NCBI RefSeq assembly: GCF_021440515.1
Contig: NZ_JAKCMV010000024.1
Coordinates: 1-64,000 of the forward strand
Direction: 5' to 3'
Origin: Enterobacter asburiae
Lineage (GTDB): Bacteria; Pseudomonadota; Gammaproteobacteria; Enterobacterales; Enterobacteriaceae
Length of the DNA: 64,000 nt
The notes below the pieces were generated by a model that saw nothing but the letters and a program-made list of their open reading frames with translations, had not been told where the DNA came from and did not search any database. Position 1 is the stretch's first letter; each line of letters starts with the position of its first letter. The position numbers and the translations under genes are program-made. Below are positions 55,427 through 64,000 of this stretch, piece after piece.

Positions 55427-58039
55427 TTACGCCAAAGCCTTAGAAATCTTCTCGTACAGATCCCCGGACAGATTCTCCAGCCCTTTCAGCTGCTCAAGCG
55501 CGGCACGCATCTTCGCCTGGCGCTCGGCGTCGTAGCGTTTCAGGCGGATCAGCGGCTCGATCAGACGCGACGCCACCTGCGGGTTACGGCTGTTCAGCTC
55601 GGTCAGCATTTCCACCATAAACTGATAACCGCTGCCGTCTTCCGCATGGAACGCGGCCGGATTGCTGCTGGCAAAGGCGCCAATCAGCGAACGCACGCGG
55701 TTCGGGTTGCTCATGGTGAACGAACGGTGTTTGAGAAGACCGCGCACGGTGCTGACCACATTTTCAGACGGGCTGGTGGCTTGCAGAATGAACCATTTGT
55801 CCATCACCAGACCATCCTGATGCCACTTGTCGTCGTACTCCTGCATCAGCGCATCGCGGCACGGCAGCTCGGCGGCAACGCTTGCGGCCAGGGCAGCCAG
55901 CGCATCGGTCATGTTGTCGGCGTCGTGATACTGCTTGCTGACCAGCGTATTCGCCAGCTCAACGTCGCCAAACGCCAGATAGCGCAGGCAGGTGTTGCGC
56001 AGGGAACGCTTGCCGATATCCGCGTGTTCAACGCGATATTCGTCCAGCTTGTTGGCGTTGTAAATCGCGAGGAACTCGTCCGCGAGCTCGGTCGCCAGCG
56101 TGCGGGTCAGCGCTTCACGCACCGCCACAATCGCAATCGGATCGATGATCTCAAACAGCTCGGCAATTTCCGTCGCTGACGGTAAGGTCAGGATTTCGGC
56201 TGCCAGCGCCGGGTCGATATGCTCGTCCAGCAGCACCGCGCGGAACGCGTCCGCGACGTGAACAGGCAGCGACAGCGGCTGGCCCTGCTGATGGCGGTTC
56301 ACGTTGAGCTTGATGTAGGTAGCAAGCAGGCTCTGCGCCGCATCCCAGCGGGAGAAGTCGTTACGCGCGTGACGCATCAGGAAGGTCAGCTGCTGATCGC
56401 TCCACTTATATTCCAGCTTCACCGGCGCAGAAAACTCGCACAGCAGCGCCGGAACCGGCTGGAAGTAGACGTTATCAAAGATAAAGGTCTGCTCCGGCTG
56501 GGTTACGTTCAGAACGGAATGAACCGGATGGCCGCCCTTTTGCAGCGGGATGACTTTCCCTTCGTTGTCGTACAGCTCAATGCTGAACGGAATGTGCAGC
56601 GGGTGCTTCTCTTCCTGCTCGGCGGTTGGCGGCGTGCGCTGGCTGATGGTCAGCGTGTACTGCTCTGTTTCCGGGTTGTAGTCATCTTTAACGGACACAA
56701 TCGGCGTCCCGGCCTGGCTGTACCAGCGGCGGAAGTGCGAGAGGTCAACGTTAGAAGCATCTTCCATCGCCTGCACAAAGTCGTCGCAGGTGGCGGCGCT
56801 GCCGTCGTGACGCTCGAAGTACAGCTGCATCCCTTTCTGGAAATTCTCTTCGCCCAGCAGGGTGTGGATCATACGGATGATTTCAGAACCCTTCTCATAC
56901 ACCGTCAGGGTGTAGAAGTTGTTCATCTCAATCACCTTGTCCGGGCGGATCGGGTGCGCCATCGGACTGGCGTCTTCCGCGAACTGCAACCCGCGCATGG
57001 TGCGCACGTTATTGATGCGGTTAACCGCGCGTGAACCCAGATCGGAGCTGAACTCCTGATCGCGGAACACGGTCAGACCCTCTTTCAGGCTCAGCTGGAA
57101 CCAGTCGCGGCAGGTGACGCGGTTGCCGGTCCAGTTGTGGAAGTACTCGTGACCAATCACGCGTTCGATATCGAGGTAATCTTTGTCGGTGGCGGTGTCG
57201 GTACGCGCCAGCACGTATTTGGAGTTAAAGATATTTAGCCCTTTGTTCTCCATCGCACCCATGTTGAAGAAGTCGACGGCAACGATCATATAGATGTCGA
57301 GATCGTATTCGAGGCCAAAGCGCTCCTCGTCCCACTTCATTGAGTTGATCAGCGAGGTCATCGCCCACGGCGCGCGGTCAAGGTTGCCACGGTCCACGAA
57401 CAGCTCCAGCGCCACGTCGCGGCCAGAGCGGGTTTTGAAGGTATCGCGCAGGACATCGAAGTCCCCCGCCACCAGCGCAAACAGGTAGCACGGTTTCGGG
57501 AACGGATCCTGCCACTGTACCCAGTGACGGCCGTTGTCCAGCTCGCCTTCCGCAATGCGGTTACCGTTGGAGAGCAGGAACGGATAGAGCGTTTTGTCGG
57601 CGATGATTTTGGTGGTGAAGCGGGCCAGCACGTCCGGGCGATCCAGATACCAGGTGATGTGGCGGAAACCTTCGGCTTCACACTGGGTGCAGAGCGCCAC
57701 GCCAGACTGGTAAAGCCCTTCCAGCGCCGTGTTCGACGCCGGGCTAATTTCGTTTACGATGCGCAGCGTAAAGCGTTCCGGCAGGTTGTCGATGACCAGC
57801 TGGTTGCCTTCTTCTTTATAGTCCGTCCAGGCTTCTTCATTTATATGCAGGGAGACCAGGGTCAGGTCTTCACCGTCAAGACGCAGCGGAACAGCCGAGG
57901 CGCTCTGGCGCGTCACCTGGCTCACCGCCGTCACAACGGTTTTAGTAGCATCCAGGTCAAAAGTCAGATCGATATCGCTAATCAGGTAATCCGGCGCACG
58001 GTAGTCGTGGCGGTATTTGGCTTGTGGCTGTTGTGTCAT
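55427..58039 (-). CDS. pepN: Aminopeptidase N
   Basis: 870 residues, E. coli length. M1 zinc metallopeptidase, the main cytosolic aminopeptidase for small peptides. The GAMEN motif (MGAMENKG) and zinc site HEYFHNWTGNR plus EGLTVFRDQEF (third ligand Glu) are intact. C-terminal alpha-helical superhelix complete. Divergent from pncB. Confidence 0.97.
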   Translation of the reverse strand: MTQQPQAKYRHDYRAPDYLISDIDLTFDLDATKTVVTAVSQVTRQSASAVPLRLDGEDLTLVSLHINEEAWTDYKEEGNQLVIDNLPERFTLRIVNEISPASNTALEGLYQSGVALCTQCEAEGFRHITWYLDRPDVLARFTTKIIADKTLYPFLLSNGNRIAEGELDNGRHWVQWQDPFPKPCYLFALVAGDFDVLRDTFKTRSGRDVALELFVDRGNLDRAPWAMTSLINSMKWDEERFGLEYDLDIYMIVAVDFFNMGAMENKGLNIFNSKYVLARTDTATDKDYLDIERVIGHEYFHNWTGNRVTCRDWFQLSLKEGLTVFRDQEFSSDLGSRAVNRINNVRTMRGLQFAEDASPMAHPIRPDKVIEMNNFYTLTVYEKGSEIIRMIHTLLGEENFQKGMQLYFERHDGSAATCDDFVQAMEDASNVDLSHFRRWYSQAGTPIVSVKDDYNPETEQYTLTISQRTPPTAEQEEKHPLHIPFSIELYDNEGKVIPLQKGGHPVHSVLNVTQPEQTFIFDNVYFQPVPALLCEFSAPVKLEYKWSDQQLTFLMRHARNDFSRWDAAQSLLATYIKLNVNRHQQGQPLSLPVHVADAFRAVLLDEHIDPALAAEILTLPSATEIAELFEIIDPIAIVAVREALTRTLATELADEFLAIYNANKLDEYRVEHADIGKRSLRNTCLRYLAFGDVELANTLVSKQYHDADNMTDALAALAASVAAELPCRDALMQEYDDKWHQDGLVMDKWFILQATSPSENVVSTVRGLLKHRSFTMSNPNRVRSLIGAFASSNPAAFHAEDGSGYQFMVEMLTELNSRNPQVASRLIEPLIRLKRYDAERQAKMRAALEQLKGLENLSGDLYEKISKALA

Positions 58040-58246
58040 AGAAAACCTTATGCATCGTTTGTCGTGTAACGTTTCAATATATTCCTGTTGTGTAAAACGC
58101 GCTATGCAGAATGTTCATCTTTTCAGGTGTAAATTCTTTTTTCGCTACATTTATATAACATGGGGCACGAAATGCGCTCGACCATAAATGCGGCTTATGT
58201 TGTGATCGGGGTTCAATAAATCACTAAACAAGGTATACTCCGGAGT

Positions 58247-58264
58247 TGTTTATTGTACTAAACG
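58247..58264 (+). promoter_or_regulatory. NadR operator of pncB
   Basis: TGTTTA-N6-TAAACG matches 11 of 12 bases of the NadR box (TGTTTA-N6-TAAACA). It sits just after a TATACT -10-like hexamer (about 58233-58238), overlapping the transcription start, so NadR bound to NAD should block pncB. Confidence 0.85.
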
Positions 58265-58293
58265 CTCCTGTGAGAGGATGCTACTGCGCACCT

Positions 58294-59496
58294 ATGACTC
58301 AATTCGCTGCCCCTGTTCTGCATACGTTGCTGGATACCGATGCGTATAAACTGCATATGCAGCAAGCCGTTTTCCACCATTATTATGACGTCCACGTCGC
58401 GGCGGAGTTTCGCTGCCGGGGCGACGACTTGCTGGGTATCTACGCAGACTCTATTCGCGAACAGGTCGATGCTATGCAGCATCTGACGCTGTCGGAAGAC
58501 GAATACCAGTGGCTTTCAGGCCTCCCCTTCTTCAAAGCCGACTACCTTAACTGGCTGCGCGACTTCCGCTATAACCCGCAGCAGGTCACCGTCACCAACG
58601 ATAACGGTAAGCTCAATATCCGTCTTGAAGGGCCGTGGCGTGAAGTGATCATGTGGGAAGTGCCTTTACTGGCGGTGATCAGCGAGCTCGCCCACCGCTA
58701 CCGCTCGCCAGAGGTGGGCGTGACGGAGGCCGTGGCAACGCTGGAAAACAAACTCATTGAGTTCGCCGCGCTGACCGACGATCTGGATATGTCCCGCTTC
58801 CGCCTGATGGACTTCGGCACGCGCCGTCGTTTCTCACGCGAGGTGCAGCAGGCCATCGTCATGCGCTTGCAGCAGGAGCCGTGGTTTGTGGGCACCAGCA
58901 ATTACGACCTGGCGCGCCGCCTCGATCTTACCCCGATGGGCACCCAGGCGCACGAGTGGTTCCAGGCGCATCAGCAGATCAGCCCTGACCTCGCCAACAG
59001 CCAGCGCGCCGCGTTGGCCGCATGGCTGGATGAATACCCGGACCAGCTGGGTATCGCCCTGACCGACTGCATCACCATGGACGCCTTCCTGCGCGACTTT
59101 GGCCCTGAGTTTGCCGGGCGCTACCAGGGGCTACGCCACGACTCCGGGGATCCGGTTGAATGGGGCGAAAAAGCCATTGCTCACTACGAAAAACTGGGTA
59201 TCGACCCGATGAGCAAGGTGCTGGTCTTCTCTGATAATCTCGATTTGCCGAAAGCAGTCGACCTGTATCGTCATTTCTCGTCCCGAGTGAACCTGAGCTT
59301 CGGTATCGGCACCCGCCTGAGCTGCGATCTTCCCCAGGTAAAACCTCTGAACATCGTCATAAAGCTGGTGGAATGTAACGGTAAGCCGGTGGCAAAACTC
59401 TCCGACAGCCCGGGCAAAACCATCTGCCACGACAAAGCCTTTGTTCGTGCCTTGCGCAAAGCCTTCGATCTGCCTCAGGTCAAAAAAGCCAGTTAA
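58294..59496 (+). CDS. pncB: Nicotinate phosphoribosyltransferase
   Basis: 400 residues from ATG 58294 ([30 protein letters not shown]), E. coli length. It makes nicotinate mononucleotide from nicotinate and PRPP with ATP hydrolysis, the Preiss-Handler entry of NAD salvage. [13 protein letters not shown] and [19 protein letters not shown] hold the phosphoribosyl and phosphohistidine regions. The frame runs upstream to 58246, but that part overlaps the operator. Confidence 0.97.
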   Translation: MTQFAAPVLHTLLDTDAYKLHMQQAVFHHYYDVHVAAEFRCRGDDLLGIYADSIREQVDAMQHLTLSEDEYQWLSGLPFFKADYLNWLRDFRYNPQQVTVTNDNGKLNIRLEGPWREVIMWEVPLLAVISELAHRYRSPEVGVTEAVATLENKLIEFAALTDDLDMSRFRLMDFGTRRRFSREVQQAIVMRLQQEPWFVGTSNYDLARRLDLTPMGTQAHEWFQAHQQISPDLANSQRAALAAWLDEYPDQLGIALTDCITMDAFLRDFGPEFAGRYQGLRHDSGDPVEWGEKAIAHYEKLGIDPMSKVLVFSDNLDLPKAVDLYRHFSSRVNLSFGIGTRLSCDLPQVKPLNIVIKLVECNGKPVAKLSDSPGKTICHDKAFVRALRKAFDLPQVKKAS

Positions 59497-59504
59497 CCGC
59501 TTCA

Positions 59505-59530
59505 GGGAGCCTTCAGGCTCCCTTCTTCTT
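59505..59530 (+). terminator. pncB terminator
   Basis: GGGAGCC (59505-59511), TTCA loop, GGCTCCC (59516-59522), then TTCTTCTT. Nine bp after the pncB stop. Confidence 0.85.
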
Positions 59531-59661
59531 ATTTATTTCTGATTTCTTCTCTTTTGACTGCGAAATCTGCTTGTCTGATGGCGGATGCCAGGTAACATAG
59601 ATATCCCCCCTATGAGGGCGGACAAGGTTATATTATTCCGTCAATTAACAGAGAGATTATT

Positions 59662-61062
59662 ATGAGCGTTGTGCCTGTAGCCGACGTACTCCAGGGCCGC
59701 GTCGCCGTTGACCAAGAAGTCACCGTGCGCGGATGGGTGCGTACTCGCCGAGATTCTAAAGCTGGCATCTCCTTCCTCGCCGTCTATGACGGTTCCTGCT
59801 TTGATCCTGTACAGGCCGTCATCAATAATTCTCTGCCCAATTACAATGATGACGTCCTGCACCTGACGACAGGCTGCTCCGTGATCGTCACCGGTGTGGT
59901 CGTTGCTTCTCCGGGCCAGGGCCAGAGCTTTGAAATTCAGGCTTCAGCGATTGAAGTGACCGGCTGGGTTGAAGATCCTGATACCTACCCGATGGCGGCA
60001 AAACGCCACAGCATCGAGTACCTGCGTGAAGTGGCTCACCTGCGCCCGCGCACCAACCTGATCGGTGCAGTTGCCCGCGTGCGTCACACCCTGGCGCAGG
60101 CGCTGCATCGCTTCTTCGATGAGCAGGGTTACTTCTGGGTGTCGACGCCGCTGATCACCGCGTCCGACACCGAAGGCGCTGGCGAGATGTTCCGCGTTTC
60201 CACGCTGGATATGGAAAACCTGCCGCGCACGCCGGAAGGCAAAGTAGATTACGACAAAGACTTCTTTGGTAAAGAGGCCTTCCTGACCGTTTCCGGCCAG
60301 CTCAACGGCGAAACCTACGCCTGTGCGCTGTCTAAAATCTACACCTTCGGCCCAACCTTCCGCGCGGAAAACTCCAACACCAGCCGCCATCTGGCAGAAT
60401 TCTGGATGCTGGAGCCGGAAGTGGCCTTCGCCGATCTGAACGATGTGGCGGGCCTGGCAGAAGCGATGCTGAAATACGTCTTCAAAGCGGTACTTGAAGA
60501 ACGCGCTGACGACATGAAATTCTTCGCCGAGCGCGTGGATAACGATGCGATTGCCCGTCTGGAACGCTTCGTGTCCGCCGACTTCGCGCAGGTTGACTAT
60601 ACCGATGCGGTCGCCATCCTCGAAAAATGCGGTGAGAAGTTCGAAAACCCGGTTTACTGGGGCGTGGATCTCTCCTCCGAGCATGAACGTTATCTGGCAG
60701 AGAAACACTTCAAAGCACCGGTTGTGGTGAAAAACTACCCGAAAGACATTAAGGCCTTCTATATGCGCCTTAACGAAGACGGTAAAACCGTTGCCGCGAT
60801 GGACGTTCTGGCACCGGGCATTGGTGAAATCATCGGTGGCTCTCAGCGTGAAGAGCGTCTGGACGTGCTGGATGCCCGTATGGAAGAGATGGGTCTGAAC
60901 CCGGCAGATTACAGCTGGTATCGTGACCTGCGTCGTTACGGCACCGTGCCACACTCCGGTTTCGGTCTGGGCTTTGAGCGCCTGATCGCCTACGTGACCG
61001 GCGTTCAGAACGTTCGCGACGTGATCCCATTCCCACGTACCCCGCGTAACGCAAGCTTCTAA
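59662..61062 (+). CDS. asnS: Asparaginyl-tRNA synthetase
   Basis: 466 residues as in E. coli; class IIb synthetase. An N-terminal OB-fold anticodon-binding domain (about 1-115) is followed by the catalytic domain with motif 1 ([33 protein letters not shown]), motif 2 ([24 protein letters not shown]) and motif 3 ([15 protein letters not shown]). Essential. AGAGAG precedes the ATG. Confidence 0.98.
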   Translation: MSVVPVADVLQGRVAVDQEVTVRGWVRTRRDSKAGISFLAVYDGSCFDPVQAVINNSLPNYNDDVLHLTTGCSVIVTGVVVASPGQGQSFEIQASAIEVTGWVEDPDTYPMAAKRHSIEYLREVAHLRPRTNLIGAVARVRHTLAQALHRFFDEQGYFWVSTPLITASDTEGAGEMFRVSTLDMENLPRTPEGKVDYDKDFFGKEAFLTVSGQLNGETYACALSKIYTFGPTFRAENSNTSRHLAEFWMLEPEVAFADLNDVAGLAEAMLKYVFKAVLEERADDMKFFAERVDNDAIARLERFVSADFAQVDYTDAVAILEKCGEKFENPVYWGVDLSSEHERYLAEKHFKAPVVVKNYPKDIKAFYMRLNEDGKTVAAMDVLAPGIGEIIGGSQREERLDVLDARMEEMGLNPADYSWYRDLRRYGTVPHSGFGLGFERLIAYVTGVQNVRDVIPFPRTPRNASF

Positions 61063-61077
61063 TTCCGCGGTATTTAA

Positions 61078-61105
61078 AATGGCCAGCAATTGCTGGCCAT
61101 TATTT
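61078..61105 (+). terminator. asnS terminator
   Basis: GGCCAGCAATTGCTGGCC (61081-61098) is a perfect 18-bp palindrome flanked by AAAAT and ATTATTTTATT. Confidence 0.92.
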
Positions 61106-61106
61106 T

Positions 61107-61458
61107 ATTCTGCTCTGTCAGTTTTCGTCAGCGAAAAGTAAGCATCTTTAAAGCTCAACCCCGTCAAAACCCCTGGTTGTTACCTTTTGTTTCCCAGAAA
61201 CATCTACGAACAAAAAATAAACCGCATTCTTATTGCGCTTAATACCTTTCTTACGCTTTAGCACAATTTTCAGACGATTAACGGCCTTCTGGAAGGCTGT
61301 TTTTATTCATAAGAAAAAATGAGTCGTTTAACTTCTGTTTATATGAAATCCCTTTATCCAAAATAAATATAAGCAATTCATATATATAGGATTGAGCCAG
61401 GCTGATATTTCGCCAGGTCGTTCTGAAATTTGAGGTGCTTCACAAAGTTCCTGATTTT
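61107..61458. other. Long upstream region of ompF
   Basis: About 350 bp, very AT-rich (for example around 61330-61390), without coding potential. In E. coli the corresponding DNA carries a distal OmpR site and IHF sites that bend the promoter; I cannot fix their positions here. Confidence 0.5.
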
Positions 61459-61519
61459 ACACATTCTCTTACACATTATTTCTTTTTGTTACTCAATCTT
61501 GAGAATTGTAGCATTTTCA
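61459..61519 (+). promoter_or_regulatory. OmpR-binding region (F1-F2-F3) of ompF
   Basis: Three consecutive 20-bp T-rich blocks with TTAC or GTAGC cores: around 61459-61478 (ACACATTCTCTTACACAT), 61479-61498 (TTTCTTTTTGTTACTCAA) and 61499-61519 (ending TTGTAGCATTTTCA). They align in place and pattern with the E. coli ompF F1-F3 sites between -100 and -40. Confidence 0.7.
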
Positions 61520-61558
61520 GGCTAGCGAAACGGTTCTATGAATGGAAAGATGCCTGTC

Positions 61559-61668
61559 AGACACATAAAGACACCAAACTCTCATCAATAGTTCCGGAAA
61601 TATTTATTGACAGAATTTATTGACGGCAGTGGCGAGTGTCATAAAAAAACCAATGAGGGTAATAAATA
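61559..61668 (+). promoter_or_regulatory. ompF 5' leader (MicF target)
   Basis: A 110-nt leader starting AGACACATAAAGACACC, as in E. coli; AAAGAT about 10 bp upstream is the -10. The segment 61616-61668, including TTGACGGCAGTGGCG and ATGAGGGTAATAAATA, is the MicF antisense target by analogy. Confidence 0.75.
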
Positions 61669-62841
61669 ATGATGAAGCGCAATATTCTGGCAGTGGTTAT
61701 CCCTGCTCTGCTGGTAGCTGGTGCAGCAAACGCTGCTGAAATCTACAACAAAAACGCTAACAAGCTGGACTTCTACGGTAAAGCAGTTGGTGAGCACATC
61801 TGGACCACCAACGGTGACACCAGCAACGAAGACACCACCTATGCCCGTATCGGCTTCAAAGGTGAAACCCAGATCAATGACCAGATCACTGGTTACGGTC
61901 AGTGGGAATACAACATGGATGCGTCCAACGCGGAAGGTTCTCAGGGTACTAAGACCCGTCTGGCATTTGCTGGTCTGAACTTCGGCGATGCAGGTTCTCT
62001 GGACTACGGTCGTAACTACGGTGCTATCTACGACGCAGCGGCTTACACCGATATGCTGGTTGAGTGGGGCGGCGACTCATGGGTTGCAACTGACAACTTC
62101 ATGAACGGTCGTGCTTCCGGCCTGCTGACCTACCGTAACAAAAACTTCTTCGGCCTGGTTGATGGCCTGAGCTTTGCTCTGCAATATCAGGGCAAAAACG
62201 AGCGCAGCAACGTGATTTCCCCAACCTACACCGACGACGGCCAGCTGATCAGCATCGGTCGTGGCGGTAACGGCGCGAAAGGTAACGGCGACGGCTTCAG
62301 CTCCTCTGTTCAGTACGAACTGGGTGAAGGCTTCGCGCTGGCAGCGGGTTATGAAACTGCTGACCGTACCAACGAGCAGGTTGCCGCTGGCACCTCTGCT
62401 GACTGGGCAAGCGCAGGCGGCGATCGTGCAGAAGCATGGTCTACCGCAGCTAAATACGATGCGAACAACATCTATGCAGCGGTTCAGTACGCTGAAACCA
62501 CTAACATGACCCGTGAAGCTGACAACAACTTCGCAAACAAAACTCAGAACATCGAAGCGGTTGTTCAGTACCAGTTCGACTTCGGTCTGCGTCCATCCGT
62601 GGGCTACGTGCAGTCTAAAGGTAAGGACCTGAAAGGTCGTACTGCTAACGGCTCTACCTTCGGCGGCGGCGATGCTGACCTGGTGAAATACATCGAAGTG
62701 GGTACCTGGTACTACTTCAACAAGAACATGAACGTGTACGCTGCGTACAAATTCAACCTGCTGGACGACAACTCCTACTCTGAAGCCGCTGGTCTGGCGA
62801 CTGACGATCAGGCAGCGGTTGGTATCGTTTACCAGTTCTAA
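61669..62841 (+). CDS. ompF: OmpF-type general porin
   Basis: 390 residues; signal peptide [22 protein letters not shown], then [23 protein letters not shown] and C-terminal GIVYQF with the Phe that marks porin strands for BAM. Trimeric 16-strand barrel; L3 carries the constriction region (near [12 protein letters not shown]). It admits small hydrophilic solutes and beta-lactams. Codon use is strongly biased, as in ompA. The asnS-ompF-aspC context supports ompF over ompC. In E. cloacae this protein is often called Omp35. Confidence 0.96.
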   Translation: MMKRNILAVVIPALLVAGAANAAEIYNKNANKLDFYGKAVGEHIWTTNGDTSNEDTTYARIGFKGETQINDQITGYGQWEYNMDASNAEGSQGTKTRLAFAGLNFGDAGSLDYGRNYGAIYDAAAYTDMLVEWGGDSWVATDNFMNGRASGLLTYRNKNFFGLVDGLSFALQYQGKNERSNVISPTYTDDGQLISIGRGGNGAKGNGDGFSSSVQYELGEGFALAAGYETADRTNEQVAAGTSADWASAGGDRAEAWSTAAKYDANNIYAAVQYAETTNMTREADNNFANKTQNIEAVVQYQFDFGLRPSVGYVQSKGKDLKGRTANGSTFGGGDADLVKYIEVGTWYYFNKNMNVYAAYKFNLLDDNSYSEAAGLATDDQAAVGIVYQF

Positions 62842-62870
62842 TCAGTACACCACTTTGTTATATGCTTGAG

Positions 62871-62897
62871 AAACAGGGCTTCGGCCCTGTTTTTTTA
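62871..62897 (+). terminator. ompF terminator
   Basis: ACAGGGC, TTCG-type loop, GCCCTGT, then TTTTTTT. About 30 bp after the ompF stop. Confidence 0.93.
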
Positions 62898-63025
62898 TGC
62901 CCGACAGAAAATAATGGCGACTTTTGAAAAGCAGCACGCTTTTCGTCGCAAACGGTTGGCATTTTGTAAATCTACCGTTAACCTGATAGCGGATTTCACT
63001 TCTGTAATCACAATGGAACTTCGTC

Positions 63026-64000
63026 ATGTTTGAGAACATTACCGCCGCTCCTGCCGACCCTATTCTGGGCCTGGCCGATCTGTTTCGTGCCGACGACCGC
63101 CCTGGCAAAATCAACCTGGGTATTGGTGTATATAAAGATGAAACCGGCAAAACTCCGGTACTGACCAGCGTTAAGAAAGCTGAGCAGTATCTGCTGGAAA
63201 ATGAAACCACCAAGAACTACCTCGGTATTGATGGTATCCCTGAATTTGGTCGTTGCACGCAGGAACTGCTGTTCGGTAAAGGCAGCGCGATCGTTAACGA
63301 TAAGCGCGCCCGCACGGCACAGACCCCTGGCGGTACCGGTGCGCTGCGCGTTGCGGCGGACTTCCTGGCTAAAAACACCTCCGCTAAACGCGTGTGGGTC
63401 AGCAACCCAAGCTGGCCGAACCACAAAGGCGTGTTTAACTCTGCGGGTCTGGAAGTGTGTGAATATGCCTACTATGATGCGGCAAATCACACTCTCGACT
63501 TCGACGGTCTGCTCTCCAGCCTGAACAACGCGCAGGCGGGTGACGTGGTGCTGTTCCACGGCTGCTGCCATAACCCAACGGGTATCGATCCGACGCTTGA
63601 GCAGTGGGAACAGCTGGCGAAAATGTCGGTAGAAAAAGGCTGGCTGCCGCTGTTCGACTTCGCCTATCAGGGCTTTGCCCGTGGTCTGGAAGAAGATGCA
63701 GAAGGCCTGCGCGCCTTCGCCGCCGTGCATCAGGAACTGATTGTTGCCAGCTCCTATTCCAAGAACTTTGGCCTGTACAACGAGCGCGTAGGCGCCTGTA
63801 CGCTGGTTGCGGCTGACGATCAGACCGTTGACCGCGCCTTCAGCCAGATGAAATCCGTGATCCGCGCTAACTACTCCAACCCACCTGCTCATGGTGCGTC
63901 CGTTGTTGCGACGATCCTGGGTAACGACGCGCTGCGCGCTATCTGGGAACAAGAGCTGAACGATATGCGCCAGCGTATTCAGCGCATGCGTCAGCTGTTC
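63026..64000 (+). CDS. aspC: Aspartate aminotransferase (3' end beyond window)
   Basis: The first 325 codons are present; the family length is about 396, so roughly 70 residues are cut off by the window edge. PLP-dependent class I aminotransferase interconverting aspartate and oxaloacetate with glutamate and 2-oxoglutarate. The PLP lysine is K246 ([15 protein letters not shown]), with D211 and Y214 in [11 protein letters not shown]. The start ATG 63026 begins [16 protein letters not shown], identical to E. coli. Confidence 0.97.
   Translation, partial: MFENITAAPADPILGLADLFRADDRPGKINLGIGVYKDETGKTPVLTSVKKAEQYLLENETTKNYLGIDGIPEFGRCTQELLFGKGSAIVNDKRARTAQTPGGTGALRVAADFLAKNTSAKRVWVSNPSWPNHKGVFNSAGLEVCEYAYYDAANHTLDFDGLLSSLNNAQAGDVVLFHGCCHNPTGIDPTLEQWEQLAKMSVEKGWLPLFDFAYQGFARGLEEDAEGLRAFAAVHQELIVASSYSKNFGLYNERVGACTLVAADDQTVDRAFSQMKSVIRANYSNPPAHGASVVATILGNDALRAIWEQELNDMRQRIQRMRQLF

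Noticed and set aside
59944-61089. 381-residue minus-strand frame opposite asnS
   Set aside because: Antisense shadow of an essential, fully matching synthetase gene.

Overview
The window is a stretch of enterobacterial chromosome. Gene order and protein lengths match the E. coli K-12 segment from the rut operon to aspC almost gene for gene. The accessory content, and the divergence of the proteins from those I remember for E. coli, suggest Enterobacter (E. cloacae complex) or a close relative such as Lelliottia or Leclercia. The genus is inferred from memory, not from a search.

Layout. 1-736: a leader with no intact gene, a possible degraded coding remnant and the regulatory region of the rut operon. 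737-6175: rutABCDEFG, uracil degradation as a nitrogen source. 6163-7378: a DMT exporter and a KGG-repeat stress protein. 7379-10321: an accessory insert holding a YadA-type trimeric autotransporter-like protein and an unrecognised 281-residue protein. 10495-12632: wrbA, yccJ, agp. 12718-16781: a second accessory stretch with a DedA protein, an M-box riboswitch and a short MgtE-type Mg transporter, two tandem tRNA-Ser(UGA) genes and an orphan OppA/MppA-like binding protein. 17050-17709: yccA. 17766-25146: a fimbrial island between yccA and tusE, made of a FidL-like/ToxR-like pair, a CFA/I-type (alpha, class 5) chaperone-pilin-usher-tip adhesin operon and a LuxR-type regulator. 25216-50854: conserved core (tusE, acyP, rlmI, hspQ, yccU, yccT, mgsA, helD, yccF, yccS, sxy, sulA, ompA, matP, lonH, fabA, rmf, pqiCBA, uup, rlmL, ycbX, zapC, pyrD). 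51103-55343: ssuEADCB for alkanesulfonate sulfur. 55427-64000: pepN, pncB, asnS, ompF and the first 325 codons of aspC.

Much of the content is scavenging and stress physiology: nitrogen from pyrimidines (sigma-54 promoter with NtrC-like sites), sulfur from sulfonates, SOS arrest (sulA with a LexA box), heat shock (hspQ with a sigma-32-like promoter), ribosome hibernation (rmf), NAD salvage (pncB with a NadR box) and osmoregulated porin expression (ompF with OmpR boxes). Many control sites can be read directly in the DNA and are listed.

The least explained parts are the YadA-like protein with RTxxQH repeats and a collagen-like stretch, its 281-residue neighbour, the M-box upstream of an MgtE-type gene, and the composite fimbrial island. 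I found no CRISPR array, intact insertion sequence, prophage or restriction/defence cluster.
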